Origin: Reichenbachiella faecimaris
GTDB lineage: Bacteria > Bacteroidota > Bacteroidia > Cytophagales > Cyclobacteriaceae
Length of the DNA stretch: 64,000 nucleotides
Reading direction: 5' to 3'
Assembly (NCBI RefSeq): GCF_900176375.1
Contig: NZ_FWYF01000002.1
Location: forward strand, 656,161 to 720,160
Shown: positions 43,462-52,901 of the stretch, piece after piece
How positions within the stretch are numbered: position 1 is the stretch's first letter
Layout: each line of letters opens with the position of its first letter
Notes under the pieces: generated by a model
What the model saw: the letters and a program-made list of their open reading frames with translations, nothing else
Databases searched by the model: none
What the model was told of the DNA's origin: nothing
Position numbers and translations under genes: made by a program

Positions 43462-44628
43462 ATGAAAAAAATTGCCCTTGTTATAGCATGTCTTAGTTCA
43501 TCATTTGCTTTCGCCCAAACACCAACAAAGAGCATTCCCTTTGAATTGTTTGGTGATCATATCATTATCCAGTTGAGCGTAGATGGATCAGAACCATTAG
43601 ACTTTATTTTTGATTCGGGAGATGGAATCACGGTAATTGATGAAGAAATTGCAGAGCAATTGCATCTAGTGAAAGAAAAAGTTGTCTTAAATCAAGGTAC
43701 AGTTACTGGCGCATTGATTAAACACAACAAGCTAGAAATTGGTGATTATTTGTTGGAAAAGAACATCAAAGTCTATTCTACAGATTTAGATCATTTGGAA
43801 ATTAGTTTGGGACGTGATTTTGATGGCATAATTGGTTATGATCTGTTGCATCATCATGCGGTCAGAATTGATTATGACAACATGAAATTCGAAATATATG
43901 AACATGGTCAGCACCCCAAAAAAGGAGAACCCATTCCGTTCAAATTGAATACGGCCATTCCAACTATTGAAGGAAATGTAGTGCTCAACAATGGTGAACC
44001 ACACCCAGGCACTTTTTTTGTTATGACAGGCGCAGGAACCACACTAGATTTCAATTCACCTTATGCTAAAAAATATGATGTGATTCACAAAACTGGAGAA
44101 CATTACTTCTATTATGTGAAGAGCATTTCTCAGGATGAGACCAAACATTACGAGGGCATGGTGAAGTCTTTTACTTTTGGCAAGCAAAAACTTGACGATC
44201 TTCCTATAGGCATTAGCCAAGCCAAGTCAGGAACACAAGCACATGAAAAGGTATCGGGTATTTTGGGCAATAAAATCCTGAGCAGATACAATATGATATT
44301 TGACCTTCCGGCCAAATTGATTTATATGGAAAAGAATAAAAACTTTGACGACCACTTTACAGTGAACTGTAGTGGAATAGATATTCAATTGTCAAAAGAC
44401 AAAATGAAGGTATTGATTCATCAGGTTTTTGAGGGGAGTGTAGCAGAAGCTGTTGGTATTCAGGTCAATGCGGAATTGGTCAGTATCAATGGCAAAGCAG
44501 CACTTTCAGAAATTGATTTCCCTGGTATTCAAAAGGCATTGGTTCAACCTGGCAAAACAGCTAAACTTGTAGTCAATCAAAATGGCGAGGAAAAATCTGT
44601 AAATCTGGCTTTGCAACCATTGCTCTAA
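43462..44628 (+). CDS. Exported retropepsin-like aspartic protease homologue with PDZ domain
   Basis: 388 residues. Signal peptide 1-19, a two-lobe pepsin-like region, then a PDZ domain (about 310-385; VFEGSVAEAVGIQVNAELVSINGK). The first lobe keeps the catalytic motif as DSG (Asp51). The second lobe motif reads VMTGAG, with Met188 where the second catalytic Asp should be. Unless it dimerises through the first lobe, it may be inactive or act as a binding protein. Bacteroidota have many such proteins, with unknown substrates. It is downstream of the sigma-factor gene and may depend on it. Confidence 0.85.
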   Translation: MKKIALVIACLSSSFAFAQTPTKSIPFELFGDHIIIQLSVDGSEPLDFIFDSGDGITVIDEEIAEQLHLVKEKVVLNQGTVTGALIKHNKLEIGDYLLEKNIKVYSTDLDHLEISLGRDFDGIIGYDLLHHHAVRIDYDNMKFEIYEHGQHPKKGEPIPFKLNTAIPTIEGNVVLNNGEPHPGTFFVMTGAGTTLDFNSPYAKKYDVIHKTGEHYFYYVKSISQDETKHYEGMVKSFTFGKQKLDDLPIGISQAKSGTQAHEKVSGILGNKILSRYNMIFDLPAKLIYMEKNKNFDDHFTVNCSGIDIQLSKDKMKVLIHQVFEGSVAEAVGIQVNAELVSINGKAALSEIDFPGIQKALVQPGKTAKLVVNQNGEEKSVNLALQPLL

Positions 44629-44632
44629 CGAA

Positions 44633-47371
44633 CTACTGATTAAGTAGCATTTTCCCACTGTAGGTTTTACCATCATAGATGATCAAATACTGATAAAGGC
44701 CATTTTTTACTTGTGAGCCATTATCATTTTTGCCGTTCCAGGTGGCTGTCATATCCCCCGCGAACTGAGGAGTATTGAGGAGCGTTCTAATAATTCGCCC
44801 TGAAACATCAGTGATATAAATTGTGATTTCACTTTGTTTAGGAAGAGTTAGCGTAATGTGAAAATTATCTTTGAATGGATTGGGGTAGCCATTGGTCAGC
44901 TTTAGTTTTTCTTCTTGTTGTGCCTTTGATACTACAACTTTGGTGTTTTTAATCATAGATTCAAAGACTCCATTGCCATGTGTGGCAACTGCAATTTTGC
45001 CATCTGACGGCCTATAATCCATCATTGTTACTACTGAGTTTCCTATACTTGAAACGCCTTCTTTTTGCCAAGAAGTTTCTTTTTCAACCAATGCATCTGT
45101 GCTGTATAAGCCCGTGCTCGTCCCAACAAAATATTTGTAACTGTCATCATTCAAGGCAATAATTTCTGACCACCTGAAGCTGGGGCCATTGCCTGTACCA
45201 TCTTCATTTTCCTCTAGATTTCCTCCTACATCCTTAAAGTTTTGGCCCCCATCTTCTGAAAAAAATAAACTAAGAATATTGTAGTTTGAATAGCAAACAA
45301 GAATACGTTCAGCATCGTTTGGATCTATACAAATGTTCGACACATAGCCTTGTTGCCCAAAGACTTGTTCTTCCTGTGGTTCGAAGGAATTGGCTCCTGT
45401 TACTTTATAAACATTTCCAGAACTTGTGCCATAGTATAAAATACCCACCTCATCAGTTGAAATGTCCAATGCTGTAATATCCTGATCAGGAACAGTAGAG
45501 ATTACATCCCAATTTTTGGAAGTTGTTACTTGTTTGAACTTCTGTATTTCTGTTAAATTTTTATTTCGCCAAATGGCACTATCCCCTGCTAAATACATAC
45601 GGTTGTAATTGTTTGGGTCTAGCACAAAGGGTGCAATGAAAAGATGACTTTCTCTTACTATGCCACTGGGGTCTACTTTTGCCCATGTGTTGATGCCGCC
45701 GTCTGCGTTATAGGAGATTTGAAATATTCCAGCTTCTTGGAAAGACATATACCAAAAAATATTGTCTGGGGTGCTGGCACAATATCCCCCGTCTCCACCC
45801 AGTACAGAATCCCAATTGGTATTTGTACCTGCATCAGATTTGAAATAGGTGCCATTGTCTTGCATGCCACCAATGATTTCATTCCTGTTTTCATTTTTGG
45901 AAATGGCTAATGTGTAGAATTGAGAAGTAACGTATCCATTATTCAATGAACGCCATTCAACATTTTCTGCGAGGTTGTCAGTTGTCTTAAAAATGCCACC
46001 ATCTGTTGTTGATAGCATTTGATTGGATTCAGATAAGAACACAAGTTCATGTTGGTCTGGGTGATGATTTTCATAAAGTTGATTCACATTGTCTACATCA
46101 TATCCACCAATTTGTGAAGTGTTGGCCGAAGTGGCAAAACCGTCTGTAGACCTGTACAAATTTGTTCCGCCTATGTACAGGATGTTAGGGTCTTCAGGGT
46201 GAACTTTTATAACCATGTTGTAAGAATTTTGGCTATCAAATGCTTCAAATTGCGAATCCTCGTCTGGTATTTGATTCGAGCGGTTTGTCCAATTTCCGTT
46301 TTGGTATTTCCATAGTTGAATTTTTGTTCCTTCAACCAGAAAATAGATAATATTTTCATTTGAGGGAGCGTATGACATGACCAGCCTTTCAGAAAATGAA
46401 TTGAATCCATCTGGAGTAATATCAGTCCAATTAGTTCCATTTTCAGAATAAAAAATGCCAGATAATGCAGATACTCCAGAACTAGAAAAGCTGCTTAAAT
46501 ATGCATACATTTTTCCTGAAGGTGTAATCATCAGGTTCGTGTAAAATGACGCATTAGAATTGTTCAAATCTCCTGATGTATCTTCCAGTAAGTTTGGCTC
46601 GCCCCATACCCATTCCCAACTATCCCCTCCATCGTTTGACCTTACTATGTTTCCATATACGGCTGCATAAACTATATCATCTGAAAACTCATCAGTCGGG
46701 TTTATGGCCAGCGTCCATACATAGTTGAAAGGACTGTCAAATGAAGCTGGATTGTTTGAGCTAGTTGAGGGGAGGATGTCCCACGACTCACCATTGTCTG
46801 TAGACTTGAAAATGCCATCTCCTCTATAGGGTGTGTCTGCAGATCTGGCCGAATTGCCAACCAGCTCTCCTGTCCCGAAATACCACGTATCACGTTTGCC
46901 TATCCTGGGGTCTTGAACAACTGTAGTAGCACTATTGATCACTGTGGGCTGTGAGGTTCTTTTCCAGTCTGAGCCTCCATTTGTAGATTTCCACATGCCT
47001 CCAGAAACACCACCAGCTAGCATGATGTCCTCATCTCTGCCATCTAGCGCAAAAGCGCGTGTTCGGCCACCTACGTTTGCCGGGCCTGCCAATGTCCAAG
47101 CTTGTTCTTGTACTCTTAGATTAGATTGCTTTTGTTGTAAGTTTCGAGCAAAAAATATTTCCTTCTGGTGAATGCCACTTGGAATTTCATTGGTTGTAGG
47201 ATCAACTAATTGGCGGCGCTCGTATTCAAATCGTTCATTTGGTTTTTCCTTAGTACCAATAGCTGCGGGTGCCTGTGGTAAGGGTGGCGCCTCATTTTTT
47301 TTCTTTTCTACTTCACAAGCTGATAACCAGATGCCAAGCAACAAGCTCAACGAAATTGTCCAATCTCTCAT
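44633..47371 (-). CDS. Sortilin-like beta-propeller lipoprotein with type IX sorting domain
   Basis: 912 residues. Lipobox LSAC (Cys19), a spacer, then BNR/sortilin-type propeller repeats over about 100-800, shown by repeated Asp-box-like units such as STNGGSDWKR, STDNGESWD and SEDGGQNFKD. The last 85 residues (NGYPNPFKDNFHITLTL, then GRIIRTL and NGLYQYLIIYDGKTYSGKMLLN) form a FlgD-like type A sorting domain. A lipid anchor signal together with a sorting domain is unusual. The start codon overlaps the stop of the upstream dehydrogenase gene by one base (TAATG). Confidence 0.87.
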   Translation of the reverse strand: MRDWTISLSLLLGIWLSACEVEKKKNEAPPLPQAPAAIGTKEKPNERFEYERRQLVDPTTNEIPSGIHQKEIFFARNLQQKQSNLRVQEQAWTLAGPANVGGRTRAFALDGRDEDIMLAGGVSGGMWKSTNGGSDWKRTSQPTVINSATTVVQDPRIGKRDTWYFGTGELVGNSARSADTPYRGDGIFKSTDNGESWDILPSTSSNNPASFDSPFNYVWTLAINPTDEFSDDIVYAAVYGNIVRSNDGGDSWEWVWGEPNLLEDTSGDLNNSNASFYTNLMITPSGKMYAYLSSFSSSGVSALSGIFYSENGTNWTDITPDGFNSFSERLVMSYAPSNENIIYFLVEGTKIQLWKYQNGNWTNRSNQIPDEDSQFEAFDSQNSYNMVIKVHPEDPNILYIGGTNLYRSTDGFATSANTSQIGGYDVDNVNQLYENHHPDQHELVFLSESNQMLSTTDGGIFKTTDNLAENVEWRSLNNGYVTSQFYTLAISKNENRNEIIGGMQDNGTYFKSDAGTNTNWDSVLGGDGGYCASTPDNIFWYMSFQEAGIFQISYNADGGINTWAKVDPSGIVRESHLFIAPFVLDPNNYNRMYLAGDSAIWRNKNLTEIQKFKQVTTSKNWDVISTVPDQDITALDISTDEVGILYYGTSSGNVYKVTGANSFEPQEEQVFGQQGYVSNICIDPNDAERILVCYSNYNILSLFFSEDGGQNFKDVGGNLEENEDGTGNGPSFRWSEIIALNDDSYKYFVGTSTGLYSTDALVEKETSWQKEGVSSIGNSVVTMMDYRPSDGKIAVATHGNGVFESMIKNTKVVVSKAQQEEKLKLTNGYPNPFKDNFHITLTLPKQSEITIYITDVSGRIIRTLLNTPQFAGDMTATWNGKNDNGSQVKNGLYQYLIIYDGKTYSGKMLLNQ

Positions 47372-48417
47372 TAAATATCTTCTCGCTTCGTATTTTCAAC
47401 ATTCAAAATAAAATCAGCCCCATAAAGCATGGAAGGCGTTTGATATCCTAAATCAGAAATTTTCTTACTCAATTCCTCTATGATCATCAACGAAGTGATA
47501 GCCGTGAGTTTGTATCCTTCGGGTGTTATTAGTCTTGCGGATTGGGATTTTCCGAACGCATTTCTTACCTCTCCCCATAAGTAGCAGTGGCTGTCTTCCC
47601 TCATTTGTTCTGAGGGTCCAGTCACTGTCTTCTTCACCTTGCTTTGAAGATAATTTTGAACAAACCCTAAATTGAAAAACCACCTCCATTTTTGAACGGT
47701 TTTCATTTTTTTGACCTGACCAGGGTGCATGGCTGTATACACCATGATGTTTGGAATTCCGGTACTTCTATATGCGGTAGATATATCTCCCCACGGAATA
47801 GACACAAAGTTTTTTTCTTTTCCATCCAGATTTAATTTTCGCGTAGCATAAACATGTGGTACTGGAATGACCTTTCCGTCTTTTCTGATGGCGCCACCTT
47901 TGCCTATACCCTGAGTCATCGTGAGTGCTGTTCCGCGTGAAGTAGAGGACTCACTCATAAATGCCAATTCGAGGTGAGTGGCATCAGGAAGCTTCGATTT
48001 TAAATAACTGGCTAGACAATCACTTGGCACCACGTCAAATCCAACACCTGGCATAATGAGTATTTCTGCTTCTTTAGCTTGTTGATCCATAGATGCGCCC
48101 AATTCAAAAACCTCAATTTCTCCAGTGATATCCAAATAGTGAGTTTTGGTCTTGAGGCAGGCCTCCATCATCACTTTGGCAGTAGAAGAAAAAGGGCCAG
48201 CGCAGTGCAGCACCAAATCTACTTCAGTCAATGCGTTAATCAATTTTTGTGATTCACTTAAATCAAATGAGTGATAATCAAGACTGAGGCTGTTGGCGAG
48301 TACTTTTGTCTTTTCTTCATTTCGGCCGGCCAGAATAGGACTAAGTCCCTTTTCTTTTGCTAATTTGGAAATGAGCTGGCCAGTATAACCATAAGCTCCA
48401 TAGATGAGAAATTTCAT
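47371..48417 (-). CDS. Saccharopine dehydrogenase-like NAD(P)-binding protein
   Basis: About 348 residues. Rossmann motif IYGAYGYTGQLI at the N terminus followed by ILAGRNEEK, the pattern of the saccharopine dehydrogenase-like/trans-acting enoyl reductase group; LHCAGPFSSTAKVMMEACLKTKTHYLDITGE confirms it. True lysine-pathway activity is unlikely; members reduce lipid intermediates or are uncharacterised. The frame is open further upstream, but ATG at 48417 (or 48423) gives the family-typical MKFLIYGAYGYTG start. First gene of a pair with the propeller lipoprotein. Confidence 0.83.
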   Translation of the reverse strand: MKFLIYGAYGYTGQLISKLAKEKGLSPILAGRNEEKTKVLANSLSLDYHSFDLSESQKLINALTEVDLVLHCAGPFSSTAKVMMEACLKTKTHYLDITGEIEVFELGASMDQQAKEAEILIMPGVGFDVVPSDCLASYLKSKLPDATHLELAFMSESSTSRGTALTMTQGIGKGGAIRKDGKVIPVPHVYATRKLNLDGKEKNFVSIPWGDISTAYRSTGIPNIMVYTAMHPGQVKKMKTVQKWRWFFNLGFVQNYLQSKVKKTVTGPSEQMREDSHCYLWGEVRNAFGKSQSARLITPEGYKLTAITSLMIIEELSKKISDLGYQTPSMLYGADFILNVENTKREDI

Positions 48418-48565
48418 GGGCATAATATTTTGAATCTGGAAATTAAGTAAATCTGCGCAATCCCAGTCTCTATTCAACCACAATAATATGGTCTAAGTTC
48501 ATCAAGTTTTTTTATGTTAAGCGACTTGTTGTATTTTTAATGTCACAAACAGATTTATTATTACT

Positions 48566-49507
48566 ATGTCAATGAACAGCCGCAATTTTATCTGGTATGC
48601 GCTTCCCATGATGATCTTTTTGGGTCTTATGTGGCTATATGAACCATGGTTTTATCAGAGATATATTGCCAGTGAGAAACTGGAGAAAATCAAAAAGCGC
48701 AATTTTAAAATTGTTGGCCATAAAGGAGCAGCAGGATATGCACCTGAAAACACGTTGTCGTCTTTTCAAATTGCCATGGATATGGGTGCTGATATGATAG
48801 AGGTAGATGTGCACTATACCAAAGATGGTGAAGTCGTGGTTTTTCATGATGAGGAGGTGTCGAGAACTACAGATGGCAAAGGCAGAATTCATGAAATGAC
48901 TTTGGCAGAAGTGAAGGAGTTGGATGCTGGTTATTGGTTTTCACCAAAATTTCAGGGAGAAAAAGTACCCACCCTAGCAGAGACGATTGATCTGATACAT
49001 GGAAAGATGGAGTTGATTATAGACATCAAGTCCAAAGGACATGGTTATTATGATGGATTCGCTGAGCGGATTGTTGAGATTATAGATGAAAAAGATGCTA
49101 TGGACTGGTGTATTATTCAGGCTTATGATGAGCAATACCTGGAACATGCCTACGAAGCTGACTCTACTATAGAAATGAAAAAAATAATGATGGGTGAAGA
49201 TGAAACACACCTATTGGCTTTTTATATTAATGCAAAAAACTTCACAGATCATAGAAACATGCATGAGTTTTATGGCACGTTGAATCCACATTATACTACC
49301 CTGTCACAACGCCGTATATTCAGATTCCATGCCCGAGGGTATAAGGTATATACCTATGTGGTAAATGAAAGATCTGATATGCTCAAAATGTTGAACATGG
49401 GTTTAGATGGCATTATTACTGATTATCCAGATCGTATGGTTCAAATAAGGGAAGAATTGGAGCAGCTGGATAGAAGGCGCGCAGCAGGAGACGAAAAAAC
49501 ACCTTGA
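48566..49507 (+). CDS. Membrane-anchored glycerophosphodiester phosphodiesterase
   Basis: 313 residues. An N-terminal hydrophobic segment (about 8-26) anchors the protein, followed by a complete GDPD barrel: VGHKGAAGYAPENTLSSFQIAMDMGADMIEVDVHYTKDGEVVVFHD with catalytic His and metal ligands, ELIIDIKS, and the closing NMGLDGIITDYPDRM. The usual HRG is HKG here. It probably degrades phospholipid headgroup esters on the outer face of the inner membrane. TGA stop overlaps the TTG start of the next gene. Confidence 0.93.
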   Translation: MSMNSRNFIWYALPMMIFLGLMWLYEPWFYQRYIASEKLEKIKKRNFKIVGHKGAAGYAPENTLSSFQIAMDMGADMIEVDVHYTKDGEVVVFHDEEVSRTTDGKGRIHEMTLAEVKELDAGYWFSPKFQGEKVPTLAETIDLIHGKMELIIDIKSKGHGYYDGFAERIVEIIDEKDAMDWCIIQAYDEQYLEHAYEADSTIEMKKIMMGEDETHLLAFYINAKNFTDHRNMHEFYGTLNPHYTTLSQRRIFRFHARGYKVYTYVVNERSDMLKMLNMGLDGIITDYPDRMVQIREELEQLDRRRAAGDEKTP

Positions 49508-50007
49508 CAAACCAGTACAAAAACGGAGAGGAGTATTATAATAAGACCTATCTCCAATTCAATTTTTTTATTGCTGTTTCACTTGTGCCATTTGGCTACT
49601 TATTGTTGCTCAAGCAATCTGGCCAACTGATTTCGTTGGTATCTGGTGATTGGTACCTGGTGGTTGTATTCACATTGCTGTTAGCTTCTGCCGCTATTAT
49701 TTTTCAGACGAGTAAGCATTTCAATTCCTATTTGGGTATTGATAAAAATACTTTCAGTTTGAGAAAAAAACTGGATCAATATAAGTCGGAATCTTTGAAA
49801 AAGTATCTAGCCTTTTTGCTCGCAAGCCTGGTTTGTGTTTGTGGATTGTACTTAACTGCCAGTGCTTTTTTCATTGTTGGATATATCGTGTCGATCATTT
49901 TATTATCAATAAAACGACCGACATTAAATACCATTATTGAGGATTTGAAATTATCAGAAGAAGAGCAAAATATCCTGATTGAAAAAAAGGATATTCCTTT
50001 CAACTAA
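49504..50007 (+). CDS. Small integral membrane protein, unknown
   Basis: 167 residues with about four hydrophobic helices (near 22-38, 47-65, 96-114, 116-132) and a charged C terminus. No family recognised. There is no ATG in the N-terminal part; TTG at 49504 overlaps the TGA of the phosphodiesterase gene by four bases (TTGA), so the two are probably coupled. Convergent with the SulP gene. Confidence 0.65.
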   Translation: MTNQYKNGEEYYNKTYLQFNFFIAVSLVPFGYLLLLKQSGQLISLVSGDWYLVVVFTLLLASAAIIFQTSKHFNSYLGIDKNTFSLRKKLDQYKSESLKKYLAFLLASLVCVCGLYLTASAFFIVGYIVSIILLSIKRPTLNTIIEDLKLSEEEQNILIEKKDIPFN

Positions 50008-51584
50008 GCCTCTATTCCTACCGACTCTGTCACTACATAATATCTTGGATCATCTATATCTGAGATGATAATCTCATCAAACTTAGGATTGGCCTTTTTG
50101 AGTACTCGTTTGCAATCTGGACTCAAGTGTTTGAGCATTACCGTTTTACCCAGGGCTTCATATTTGTTCACCATGATTCGGATGGCTTCTACACCTGAGT
50201 GATCTGAGACTTTTGAGTCAATGAAATCAATTTCAATTTGTTCTGGGTCTTCTACAGGATTGAATTTACTGTTGAATGCCTGAATAGAGCCAAAGAATAG
50301 TGGCCCCCAAATTTCATAAACTTTAACGCCATTTTCTCTGGTGACTTTCCTTGCTCTAATTTTTGTAGCATTTTCCCATGCAAAAACTAATGAAGAAACG
50401 ATAACACCACAAATAACTGCAATGGCCAAATCGAACATGACCGTTACGGCAGAAACTAAAATAAGGACAAACGCATCTGCTTTTGGTATTTTATTGATAA
50501 TTCTAAAACTAGACCACGCGAAGGTGCCAATGACTACCATGAACATTACTCCCACCAATGCGGCAATAGGTACTTGTTCGATATAAGGAGAAAGAAATAA
50601 TATAAATGACAATAGCATTAAAGCTGCTACGATTCCAGACAACCTGCCTCGTCCACCAGATTCTACGTTGATCATGGACTGACCGATCATTGCACAACCG
50701 CCCATTCCTCCGAAAAAACCATTGATGATATTGGCTGTGCCTTGAGCTATGCATTCTTTATTTCCACTTCCTCTTGTTTCTGTGATTTCATCAATAAGCG
50801 TGAGTGTCATTAAAGACTCAATCAATCCAATAGCTGCTAAAATCAAGGCATAAGGAAATATGAAGTATAAGGTGTCCAGACTAAATGGAATCTGTGGAAT
50901 CATAAATGAAGGCAAACCGCCTTCAATGCCAGAACCACCATTGGATTGTACAAAAGATAAAACAGTCTGTGTATCTACTCCTCCAAAAATCACAACCAAC
51001 GAAACCGCTACAATAGCCGCCAAGCCAGCTGGTATTTTATTCGTGATTTTAGGCAAACCAAACATAATACTCATAGTTAAGAGCACTAGCCCTAACATAA
51101 CCCAAAGATCAGTTCCAGCCAACCACTGACCCTCTACTTTGAACATGCCCAGTTGCGAGAGAAAAATCACAATCGCCAATCCATTCACGAAGCCAAGCAT
51201 AACGGGATGTGGAATCAAACGAACAAATTTCCCAAGTTTGAAGACTCCCGCAGCCATTTGTAAAAGACCCATTACCACCAAAGTCGCAAATAGATATTGA
51301 ACACCAGCTCCTTCTACTCCTGGCATCAATGCATTTCCTTCTTTCACTAAGGAAACCATCACGACAGCCAAGGCACCTGTAGCTCCAGAGATCATTCCGG
51401 GGCGCCCACCAATTACGGCTGTTACCAGGCCGACCATGAAGGCACCATACAAACCAATGATAGGATCTATTCCTGCCACAAAAGCAAAGGCGACCGCTTC
51501 TGGTACCAGTGCAAGAGCAACAGTAATTCCTGATAGAATATCATTTTTGGCGTTCTGGGTTTTATTCTTGATCAGCTCAAACAT
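50004..51584 (-). CDS. SulP-family anion transporter
   Basis: 526 residues. SLC26/SulP membrane domain with GITVALALVPEAVAFAFVAGIDPIIGLYGAF near the N terminus (the family signature), VGGRPGMISGATGALAVV, and a NxxxGxxGGxxxxG-like IINGFFGGMGGCAMIGQSMIN motif. A C-terminal STAS domain follows (about 420-520). It probably transports sulfate, bicarbonate or a dicarboxylate; the lack of cys genes nearby does not help to choose. Its last four bases overlap the convergent gene. Confidence 0.92.
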   Translation of the reverse strand: MFELIKNKTQNAKNDILSGITVALALVPEAVAFAFVAGIDPIIGLYGAFMVGLVTAVIGGRPGMISGATGALAVVMVSLVKEGNALMPGVEGAGVQYLFATLVVMGLLQMAAGVFKLGKFVRLIPHPVMLGFVNGLAIVIFLSQLGMFKVEGQWLAGTDLWVMLGLVLLTMSIMFGLPKITNKIPAGLAAIVAVSLVVIFGGVDTQTVLSFVQSNGGSGIEGGLPSFMIPQIPFSLDTLYFIFPYALILAAIGLIESLMTLTLIDEITETRGSGNKECIAQGTANIINGFFGGMGGCAMIGQSMINVESGGRGRLSGIVAALMLLSFILFLSPYIEQVPIAALVGVMFMVVIGTFAWSSFRIINKIPKADAFVLILVSAVTVMFDLAIAVICGVIVSSLVFAWENATKIRARKVTRENGVKVYEIWGPLFFGSIQAFNSKFNPVEDPEQIEIDFIDSKVSDHSGVEAIRIMVNKYEALGKTVMLKHLSPDCKRVLKKANPKFDEIIISDIDDPRYYVVTESVGIEA

Positions 51585-51612
51585 AAATTTTTCTCTTTTC
51601 TAAAATCGGCTG

Positions 51613-51620
51613 CAAAGGTA
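51613..51620 (-). promoter_or_regulatory. -7 box of the SulP gene
   Basis: Minus-strand TACCTTTG, exact TAnnTTTG, 28 bases before the ATG at 51584. Confidence 0.5.
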
Positions 51621-51675
51621 GGAGACTATTTCATTAGGTCATAGTCACACAGTAAATTATAAGTGAAAGCAGACG

Positions 51676-52752
51676 TTATCGAACAGACACTTTATAGGTC
51701 GACTCGCCACTTTTTAATACAAACAATCCAGAACCGAAAGTTGGATTGAGAATGGCCATACCTGAATGAGCTATGATTCCGGATTGTTTTACGTGTCCTT
51801 GGAGATCAAACAATAGCCAGTGTGTACCAGGCTCTCCGGTAATCTGAATTAACGAGTTGGCAAATACTGCGTGAATTGAAGCCCCTACATTTACTTTTAC
51901 AGCGTCGAAGTACTCAAATTTGCCGTCAAAGTCAGTTTGCTTGATCCTATAATATATTCTACCCTTTTGAGGTTGTCGATCGATATACATATAAGATCTG
52001 TTGGAGTTAGAATTTCCCGATCCTGCCAGTTCTCCAATTACTTCCCAGTCATCTCCGCTTTTTGATCGTTCGATGGAAAAATAATTGTTGTTAGTTTCAG
52101 AACTTGTCAACCATTCGATGACAACCTGATCATTTTGAAATTTGGCACGAAGGAAAACCAATGTGACTGGGAGCGGCTCACTCATATCCACTTCTTCAGA
52201 CCAATCTACGTCATCCATGTTAGTGCCGTTTACAGTCCCACTTCCACTAGCACTCCCTGATACAGTTATGGTGCCAGACCCTGTGATCGCCCCATTATTG
52301 ACAAAGCTGGAGTTGTCAGTCAATTCACCATCTATCACCACATGGTCACTATTATTAGTAATTGACCCAACAGATCTTAGTATTCCGCCAGCGCCAAGTG
52401 TCATTATGCCTCCGTCGTCGATAACCAGATTCATTAGTTGGATATTGCCACCATTGTTGATATTGAAAGTAGCACCTGATTGAATGGTTACCGTGTTTGG
52501 CCAGTCAAAATATACGCCGTCGTGGTTTACATTCACGACATCACCGCTGAGCAGTGGGCTAGGAGGCGCACCATTAGCATCCCATGTACCAGTACTTATA
52601 GTTGTGTATGTAGTAGCTGAGCTGGAGAAAGCCAAGAGCATAAGCATCAAAAGAAGTTTCTCAGCTTTGTCTAAGCATCTTACAGAATCCCCAAATCGAT
52701 AAACGAATGATGAACAAATCATATCCTTTTCATTAATGTTATAGGGACTCAT
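51676..52752 (-). CDS. Secreted protein with type IX sorting domain
   Basis: Up to 358 residues. A hydrophobic segment KLLLMLMLLAFSSS (about 33-46) acts as signal peptide after an unusually long N-terminal stretch. The true start may therefore be internal; an in-frame ATG 10 codons in (52722) is an alternative. Next come Gly/Asn-rich repeats (GATFNINNGGNIQLMNLVIDDGG and similar) that look like a right-handed beta-helix. A fibronectin-like region containing VVIEWLTSSETNNNYFSIERS follows, and a C-terminal sorting domain. Surface protein, function unknown; it depends on type IX secretion. Confidence 0.78.
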   Translation of the reverse strand: MSPYNINEKDMICSSFVYRFGDSVRCLDKAEKLLLMLMLLAFSSSATTYTTISTGTWDANGAPPSPLLSGDVVNVNHDGVYFDWPNTVTIQSGATFNINNGGNIQLMNLVIDDGGIMTLGAGGILRSVGSITNNSDHVVIDGELTDNSSFVNNGAITGSGTITVSGSASGSGTVNGTNMDDVDWSEEVDMSEPLPVTLVFLRAKFQNDQVVIEWLTSSETNNNYFSIERSKSGDDWEVIGELAGSGNSNSNRSYMYIDRQPQKGRIYYRIKQTDFDGKFEYFDAVKVNVGASIHAVFANSLIQITGEPGTHWLLFDLQGHVKQSGIIAHSGMAILNPTFGSGLFVLKSGESTYKVSVR

Positions 52753-52766
52753 AGGGGGTGGGTTTG

Positions 52767-52774
52767 CAAAGATA
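52767..52774 (-). promoter_or_regulatory. -7 box of the sorting-domain protein gene
   Basis: Minus-strand TATCTTTG, exact TAnnTTTG, 14 bases before the ATG at 52752. This favours the long N terminus of that protein, because ATG 52752 would lie just after the expected start of transcription. Confidence 0.5.
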
Positions 52775-52875
52775 AGGTGCAGAAACTTTGGTTTGGTGGA
52801 AATGCAATACGGCGATATTTGAGTGCCATTGATCGGAAGATATGCACCAAAAAGAGAAGGTTTTTTGAGAGTACT

Positions 52876-52891
52876 TACTTACTAGTAAGTA
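52876..52891. promoter_or_regulatory. TetR operator in the promoter spacer
   Basis: TACTTACTAGTAAGTA is a perfect 16-base palindrome of the form commonly bound by TetR-family dimers. It lies between a TTTG (52864-52867) and the -7 box TATATTTG (52890-52897), overlapping the latter by two bases, directly in front of the TetR-type gene. Confidence 0.75.
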
Positions 52892-52897
52892 TATTTG
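52890..52897 (+). promoter_or_regulatory. -7 box of the TetR gene
   Basis: TATATTTG, exact TAnnTTTG, with a TTTG -33 box 22 bases upstream. It ends only four bases before the ATG at 52902, so the mRNA is likely leaderless. Confidence 0.65.
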
Positions 52898-52901
52898 CGT
52901 G

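Noticed and set aside
47937-47952. TGTTCCGCGTGAAGTA as a parS site
   Set aside because: Three mismatches including the core, within a well-conserved coding region.
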